A stretch of 64,000 bases of DNA from positions 248,001 through 312,000 of the forward strand of contig JAGYXB010000269.1 of NCBI GenBank assembly GCA_022495005.1. The letters run 5' to 3'. The DNA is from Rhyacophila brunnea (Eukaryota; Arthropoda; Insecta; Trichoptera; Rhyacophilidae). Below, one piece after another: positions 57,901 to 64,000 of the stretch (positions within the stretch are counted from its first letter, which is position 1; the number at the start of each line of letters is the position of its first letter). A program made the position numbers and the translations under genes. Under the pieces are notes generated by a model. It was given only the letters and a program-made list of their open reading frames with translations, ran no database searches and was not told the origin of the DNA.

Positions 57901-60900
57901 TTAGCCATTGATCGTAAACATGTGTGAACACGGCATTGTCCTGATGAAAGAGGATTTTTTTCCTGTTTAAATGAGGCCGTTTTTCTTCAATTTTGTTTTT
58001 TAGCTGGTCCAATAAAGATGCATAATAATCCCCTGTTATTGTTTTTCCTTTTCCAAATAGTCAACGAAAATAATTTCACGTGCATCCCAAAATACAGTAG
58101 CCATAACCTTACCAGCTGATTTTACGGTTTTCGCCTCTTTGGACATGGTTCGCCTTTCGCAATCCACTGCTTTGACTTTCGTCTCGGGAGTATAGTGGTG
58201 TATCCATGTTTCATCTACAGTCACAAAGCGACGAAAAATTCATCCGGATTGCGTTGCATGAGCGACAACAGGGCTTTAGAGGCCACCACCCTATTGCGTT
58301 TATTGTCGACTGTGAGCAAACGCGGCACCCATCTTGCAGAAATTTTTTTCATGCCCAATTTGTCATGTAAAATAGAAATGACACTACCTTTTGAGATCCC
58401 TGTAACCTCAATTATCTCACTCAACTTTAATCTTCGGTCACTTAACACCGTATCGTGGATTTTATTGATCATTTCTGGTGAAGTCACCTCTACAGGACGT
58501 CCTGATCGTGGTTCATCCTTTGTTGATGTACGACCACGTTTAAATTCATTTAACCAGTTATAAATAGTTGCAGGTGAAGGAGCAGATATGCAGTGAACTA
58601 AATCCAACTCATTTTTTATTTCGTTTGCTGTTAACCCTTTTATATTAAAATGTTTAATAACAGCTCTAAACTCAATTTTCTCCATTTTCCATTTTCCACA
58701 AGCAAATTTTTTTTTTAAATGTACGAGAAACACACAACAACCCGACCAATCTGATTGAAACTTCGCAGCATACTGAATCGGTAGTGCCTCTGCATGAAAA
58801 CAAACCGCTTACAGTACTAGTTGCGCCACCTGTCGGCTTTTCTAAGGACTTATTGACCCACCCTCGTAGAATGGTGACAGATTCTGGCAGTGCAGATGAC
58901 TCATGTACGTGTTGGGATTGTTACTTTCAAATGACACTAACACCGTTTTAATGTGATTTCATCGTGATCGCAATGCTAGAAGAATCTGTCATTCATCTAA
59001 CTACATAATGCCAATAAATCGCAATAGTTTATATCAGCTTTAGTAAAAAAAAAACACTTTTTATATACACACATCAGAGTTTTTATTTGTCCGCGATTTA
59101 TCGATTTTTGATATCGCGGTCTACCGCGAAATAAATTTCTACCTAAAAAACATCATAACAAATTTTCCAATCTATCTCGCAAAAGACAACTGATGGATCG
59201 AAGTAAATAAAATTACCAAGTAGGTAGGTAGTACCTACAAACGAAAATAAAATATCACATGATTAGTTTTTAGATAATCGCATCTAATATCACATATTAA
59301 CAGACTAGGTTTAGAATTGTTGACTGTTTTTTTTTTTACTTGGATACAGATATTTAAATAGAATAATTATCATTAAAGAGGTTTGAAAGTTAGAGGAAAG
59401 AAATTTCGAATCAAATCGTATAATAATGCCATTGCCTGTCACCACGCAACGCCCACATTTCAGCCCATTCGATAAATAAAACCACCAAAAGGCAATAAAC
59501 AGGTATAAAACATAAACACAGAGGGCTGCAGACAAAATGACGCATCCAACCTCCATTTCATCTTATCATTCGACATTATTGTCATTATTTTCGGCTGTCG
59601 ATTATTACGATTGTATTGAAACAACGTGTTCATCCCGAGTTTTCCATCTCACTCATTTGCCCGAGATACGAATGAGAAAAGTATACGCAATATGGAACCT
59701 ACGATATCAGAAGTTTTCAATCAACTTTAAATAATATCATAATAAAAAAATGTAATCATTTCTAAGTTCGATTTGATCATAACGTATCTATATAGGTACC
59801 TAAAGGCTACATAGATACATTTGCTGGTAGAAAAAAACAATGGAATGACAAATAGGCTAATCAGTTGCTTGCAATTAATAAATCATGTGGAATGTAAATG
59901 TCTATCGGTATTTTTGTATAAATAAAATATTCGCAGAAGATATTCAGGTGGTCGTTTTTAAATTTGATCAAATCCACTTTTTCATAGAGTGAGAAAATCC
60001 GATATTTTAATTCTTCCTTCCTAAAATGTTTGTGTTTACTAGCAACAAAACAAAATACGTCATCTCTCCGACACCTTCAGAATATAATATGACATTTAGC
60101 AAAATGGTGTGTGCTTTTGCAATGGCGTGATTGATTGAAATGAATATGACGCTTTTTGAAAATTAACCTGCCTAGATTTGTCCACCATTGAAAATTCGTC
60201 ATTTATATTTAGTATGCTTTTGAAGTGACTTGATGATGAATTTGACGAGGTATGAAAATCAAATAGGCAATGTCAAGAACTCCCAAAATAGTGATATGGG
60301 ATTGAAAGTAAACATTTTTGAAAATTACCTAATTATAGGCTGGAAAACCTGCAGGTTCAAAAAATAATTTACGTGTCCAAAAAAAAGGTGAGAGATAATC
60401 GGAGAAATGATCTAGATTGAACAACTATCAGAATAGTGTGCCACATATTTTTTCACTTCGGATATAACAATATGCTTTAGAAAACCTTCCTTAGTATTTA
60501 TAGTCCAAACTCTTATATTTACATCTACATCCATAATAATTATTGGCGTGACAGACTGAAAATGATTTCCCATGGGATCATGATCGTGAACGTGTAGGTA
60601 CATACTGGGATTATTACTTAAATAGAATTGATTAAAAGTGGAATGATTTCATTATTATTAATTTACATTGAATGCGTCCCCGATAGGCTATAGGCTAATT
60701 TATTATCGATATATCATCAAAAAATCATAATATATAGTTAATTATAGCACAACCGACATGATAATTCTATATCTCGATGAAAATTCAAAATTGAAATTCT
60801 TGCGTTCGAAAAAGCTTGAGACAGTCTGTCCGAAAACATCAAACATTAAAATCGAATACCTTTTTGGCGATTTAAAAAAGCCGCTCTCTGAATTCAACTT

Positions 60901-62693
60901 GATGGTAATTCGAGATGTCAAATTACAGGGCGATTACGTATGAATACTTTTTTTTCAACATTCACCCTCGTTGAAAACTCGTTCACTTTTTTTCAATATT
61001 ATAATATTATCAATCGTGGCGCGGTTTCATAGCGTATGCGCGAACGTCATTTGAATATTGTTAGGAATAATAAATTTGAATGACAAGAAAAGAGCCGGCA
61101 ATAAAAAATAATATAACCACAGATGGAATGTAATCTGAAATCTGTGTGCAGTGATAGGTAGATACCTTAGACACATAAGTATCATTTCATCAGACTTTAC
61201 GTAGTATATACTACTGAATACACAGGTTAATAATTATTTCAATGATGTTTTTAAAAAGAAAATAGGAATTAATCAAAGACTTAAGGTTTGTACCTAGAGG
61301 TACGTAATGCCGATTCCGCAACGTTTATATTGAGGTTGAATTGGTAATTATAGATATGTAAACATAGTAGGCGGCTAATCTATAGAATATTCGGTTCTTG
61401 TCGGTTTAAGGGAAGCCAGCGGAAAACGAATTTTGAAAATGGCCGATATACTGGACTATTTGTTCTGACTTTTGACAAAATCGGCTATGAAAATTGGCGC
61501 GGTTCTCGTCTGGCTTCCCGTAAACCGACTTATACCGAATATTCTTTATATGCGTTCTTTCGCTGTTTCGGCAATATACAGATAGGTACTAAGTGCTCTT
61601 GACATGTGTAGTTTTTGTTCGTTGCATTTGACTGCCCATAATAAGAGGAAGAGCGTATGCGTGCTGAAGCGACCAAGTGAAAGAGCTGACTGGGGGGGCA
61701 CCATTCATTCTGCCCTGAGAGAAGCGGAAGATCGAGAAGGATGGAAAGTTTTGGTCGCTCAAAGGATGGCAATATTAAAAAGTGGTCACAATCCTGAGCC
61801 ATGAGTGTACGGCCAAGAAGGGAATGATATAATATGTTAAATAATTGATGCAGTCGGTTCTTTCACGGGAAAAATAATGTCAAAAAAAACAAGAAAAACA
61901 CATTTCTAATTATTTCTCGAGAATTCTCGATCATAAGCTCTAGTTCAGACCAACAACATCTGTACGTGAGCAATGCTTGCCATCGCGGCGGAACATAAAT
62001 AATTATGAACCGTTTTAAAATGTTCGTAAATAGATTTAATACAACTTTCGATTTAAAACTTTTTTTGGACGCACAGGTGTATGTAGGTAGCGATCCGAGT
62101 CAAATTTCAAACGAAATTGACCTGTATCGTATTTTATATGATATTTAGCTAGATCGCAGCTTCGTGGGCTTCAAATACCTGTATAATGAAATCATCAGGA
62201 GATTGAAAAATGAATACAAACAAGGACAGTATGTAAATCAAATAGAGATCTTCGAAAGCCTTACCTTGTGATGCTGTTTTCTTTGAGGTACTTGGCCCTT
62301 TCATCTGGCTCCATATCGGCAATCTTGTTCTCGAAGACTCCAGAGAAGGGGATGAGCAGCGCGCCGGCATCATTCTTATCTACCCACTCTTTCAACTTGG
62401 CCAACCTGTTAATGGCATGAACGCATACAGAATGAATTCGAATTTCAAATTATTACTTTGTTTATGGTATCTACTAAAATAATAAATTATAGTGTCGACA
62501 TAATCATGAGTCTAGTGTTACTTAGGTGGGAATTATAAAATAGGTATACACAAATAAACGCATATTAAATTAATAAGGAATTTAAGATTACTGACCATTT
62601 GTTCTTTTTCCTAATATAATCCTTTTCCGATAGATTCACTAAGTACATAGCGGGTTTTGAGGTTATGAAGAGGTGTTTGTTTAAAACTTCAAT
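51939..62693 (-). CDS. OLA1: Obg-like ATPase 1 (C-terminal 189 aa; 5' exons off the right edge)
   Basis: Exons on the minus strand: 62693-62596, 62405-62265, 54953-54857, 53315-53168, 52024-51939 (TGA at 51939-51941). All borders are GT-AG and phases 2, 2, 0, 1 join without a break. The product matches the second half of OLA1/Ych[29 protein letters not shown], an alpha-helical insert region, then the TGS domain ([47 protein letters not shown]). The human protein has about 396 residues, so the GTPase/ATPase half with the P-loop is missing only because the window ends. It is a cytoplasmic ATP-binding translation and stress regulator, normally single copy. Intron 54954-62264 is 7.3 kb and holds a mariner and LINE pieces; another mariner begins 39 bases upstream of the first visible exon. 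Confidence 0.95.
52323..52651. mobile_element. hAT MITE with (ACCGAA)n core, copy 2 (329 bp)
   Basis: Same family as 50710-50975. Ends CAGGGCTTTGACCG and (reverse) CAGGGCTTCGAACCG. Flanks GTTGTATA and GTTGCATA match 7 of 8. Lies in the last OLA1 intron. Confidence 0.8.
52829..53076. mobile_element. pogo/Tigger-like MITE (248 bp)
   Basis: Ends CAGTAGGCGCTCGGTAAT and (reverse) CAGTAGGCGTTCACCGAT, with TA on both sides (52827-52828, 53077-53078). Several internal GCCGGATTR motifs. In the last OLA1 intron, 91 bases from an exon. Confidence 0.8.
53343..53361 (+). repeat. (CA)n microsatellite
   Basis: About 9 CA units in an OLA1 intron. Confidence 0.7.
53789..54613 (-). mobile_element. hAT element with 8-bp TSD ATTGGGTC (825 bp)
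   Basis: Ends CAGGGGCGGATCAAG and (reverse) CAGGGGCGGGTCTAG, exact ATTGGGTC on both sides (53781-53788, 54614-54621). Carries the transposase C-terminus on the minus strand. In an OLA1 intron. Confidence 0.9.
53958..54335 (-). pseudogene. hAT transposase remnant (ZMYM1/DUF4371-like)
   Basis: Minus-strand codons [11 protein letters not shown] lead to the hAT dimerisation signature [20 protein letters not shown] and [19 protein letters not shown], ending at a stop near 53946. Upstream ([20 protein letters not shown]) is also recognisable. The N-terminal zinc finger and most of the catalytic region are absent. Confidence 0.75.
56066..56650. mobile_element. CR1/Jockey-like LINE fragments, inverted tails (OLA1 intron)
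   Basis: Minus strand 56520-56410 repeats the [20 protein letters not shown] peptide of the 34.4-kb copy. Two copies of the 3' tail sit tail to tail: 56066-56160 (plus) and 56231-56325 (minus), about 90-base arms with a short spacer containing TTGAA repeats. Confidence 0.5.
57581..58866 (-). mobile_element. mariner element M2 (1286 bp, defective)
   Basis: Same family as M1 in reverse orientation. TIRs start CGAGGGTGGGTCAATAA and are bounded by TA at 57579-57580 and 58867-58868. It sits in the large OLA1 intron. It has the ancestral-looking bases where M1 and M3 share a deletion. Confidence 0.95.
57646..58685 (-). pseudogene. mariner transposase, DD34D, frameshifted (M2)
   Basis: ATG at 58685 ([13 protein letters not shown]). 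The frame is intact to [13 protein letters not shown], then broken by a one-base loss near 58236, with further breaks near 58186, 58130, 58040 and 57730. The three Asp motifs are recognisable in separate frames. Confidence 0.9.
61385..61544. repeat. 160-bp foldback repeat
   Basis: Arms of about 63 bases start GAATATTCGGT at both ends and share GTCGGTTTAAGGGAAGCCAG (right arm with one change). Spacer of about 30 bases. Likely a MITE; target duplication not obvious. Confidence 0.65.
61604..61804 (+). mobile_element. LINE-like 3' ORF fragment
   Basis: A short plus-strand frame ends [20 protein letters not shown] followed by [19 protein letters not shown] and a stop. It resembles the C-termini of LINE polyproteins. 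It lies in the 7.3-kb OLA1 intron. Weak call. Confidence 0.4.
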
Positions 62694-62731
62694 CTGTAAA
62701 AAAATAACACATTTAAAGATTAATTAATCTA

Positions 62732-64000
62732 CGAGGGTGGGTCAATAAGTCCTTAGAAAAGCCGACAGGTGGCGCGACTAGTACTGTAAGCGGTTTGTTT
62801 TCATGCAGCGGCACTACCGATTCAGTATGCTGCGAAGTTTCAATCAGATTGGTCGGGTTGTTGTGTGTTTCTTTTAAATTTATTTAAAACATTTAAAAAA
62901 AATTTGCTTGTTTACAAAAATGGAGAAAATTGAGTTTAGAGCTGTTATTAAACATTTTAATATAAAAGGGTTAAAAGCAAAGGAAATAAAAAATGAGTTG
63001 GATTTAGTTCACGGCATATCTGCTCCTTCACTTGCAACTATTTATAACTGGTTAAATGATTTAAAACGTGGTCGTACATCAACAAAGGATGAACCACGCT
63101 CAGGACGTCCTGTAGAGGTGACTACACCAGAAATGATCAATAAAATCCACGATATGGTGTTAAGTGACCGAAGATTAAAGTTGAGTGAGATAATTGAGGT
63201 TACAGGGATCTCAAAAGGTAGCGTCATTTCTATTTTACATGACAAATTGGGTATGAAAAAAATTTCTGCAAGATGGGTGCCGCGTTTGCTCACAGTCGAC
63301 AATAAACGCAATAGGGTGGTGGCCTCTAAAGCCCTGTTGTCGCTCATGCAACGCAATCAGGATGAATTTTTTCATCGCTTTGTGACTGTAGATGAAACAT
63401 GGATACACCACTATACTCCCGAGACGAAAGAACAGTCAAAGCAGTGGATTGCGAAGGCAAACCATGTCCAAAGAAGGCGAAACCGTAAAATCAGCTGGTA
63501 AGGTTATGGCTACTGTATTTTGGGATGCACGTGAAATTATTTCGTTGACTATTTGGAAAAAGGAAAAACAATAACAGGGGATTATTATGCATCTTTATTG
63601 GACCAGCTAAAAAACAAAATTGAAGAAAAACGGCCTCATTTAAACAGGAAAAAAAAATCCTCTTTCATCAGGACAATGCCCGTGTTCACACATGTTTACG
63701 ATCAATGGCTAAAATTGAAGAATTGAAGTTCGAATTGGTCGACCACCCACCGTATTCGCCAGATTTAGCCCCAGTGACTTTTTCCTTTTCCCAAACTTAA
63801 AAAAATGGCTAAATGGACAACGTTTTTTTTCAAATGAAGAAGTCATCGACCGAACAAATGCTTATTTTGAGGACCTTCCGAAAACTTATTTTTCTGACGG
63901 TTTAAAAAATTGAGAAACGTCTAACCAAGTGTATTGAGCTCCAAGGAGATTATGTTGAGAAATAAAAAAAAAATACAAAAATAAAAACTGTTTTAATGCT
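62732..64000 (+). mobile_element. mariner element M3 (defective, right TIR beyond window)
   Basis: Left TIR begins at 62732 after TA (62730-62731). Very close to M1 throughout, including the 5' non-coding part. By comparison with M1 only about 25-30 bases are missing at the right edge. It lies 39 bases upstream of an OLA1 exon, inside an OLA1 intron. Confidence 0.93.
62920..63965 (+). pseudogene. mariner transposase, frameshifted (M3)
   Basis: ATG at 62920 ([13 protein letters not shown]). The open frame runs past [11 protein letters not shown], then breaks at the same one-base deletion as M1 (near 63455). Further single-base changes occur near 63540, 63650, 63770 and 63908. Stop TAA at 63963-63965. 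Confidence 0.9.

Larger units (their letters stand above)
58869..62264. other. remaining part of the 7.3-kb OLA1 intron
   Basis: AT-rich. Holds a 160-bp foldback (61385-61544) and a LINE fragment (61604-61804). Several open frames of 60-80 codons here show no family similarity. Confidence 0.45.

Overview
The window is AT-rich nuclear DNA of an insect. Genes have short exons with GT-AG introns. The introns and spacers are packed with mariner, hAT, pogo/Tc1-type, PIF/Harbinger-like, RTE-type LINE and tRNA-derived SINE sequences. I cannot fix the insect order from sequence alone.

Layout. (1) 1-31.3 kb, plus strand: a tandem array of trypsin-fold serine proteases with a gastrulation-defective (Gd)-type N-terminal domain. 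Copy 1 is cut by the left edge (last 3 exons). Copies 2 and 3 are complete 7-exon genes of 461 and 453 residues with identical intron phases. All visible catalytic residues are present, but the S1 pocket differs between copies. (2) 33.5-38.5 kb, minus strand: a complete 3-exon gene for Kintoun (DNAAF2), a cytoplasmic assembly factor for axonemal dynein. (3) 43.5-48.6 kb, plus strand: a 4-exon type II membrane protein of the heparan sulfate/uronyl 2-O-sulfotransferase (Pipe-like) family that lacks the expected PAPS-loop lysine and catalytic histidine. (4) 51.9-62.7 kb, minus strand: the C-terminal 5 exons of Obg-like ATPase 1 (OLA1). Its GTPase half lies beyond the right edge. The Pipe-like gene and OLA1 converge.

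Mobile DNA. There are three mariner copies of about 1.29 kb (intron of protease copy 1, intron of OLA1, right edge). Two of them share an inactivating deletion. Four TIR elements sit in introns of protease copy 2: a 1.6-kb element with a 4-bp TSD, a 1.3-kb long-TIR element with TTA TSD, a TA-TSD MITE, and a 644-bp foldback carrying a tRNA-Arg-like sequence. Five hAT-type elements have 8-bp TSDs I could read directly; three are exact, and the two GTTCGAA-type MITEs differ by one and two bases. There are also two pogo-like MITEs, an IS630/Tc1-like deletion derivative, a near-perfect 81-bp palindrome, RTE and CR1/Jockey fragments, and a tRNA-derived SINE family.

Biological reading. In Drosophila, Pipe and Gd act in one pathway: Pipe sulfates eggshell proteins, and Gd starts the protease cascade that activates Spatzle. 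Finding an expanded Gd-like array and a divergent Pipe-like gene within about 12 kb of each other is the most interesting association here. A functional link is inference only.
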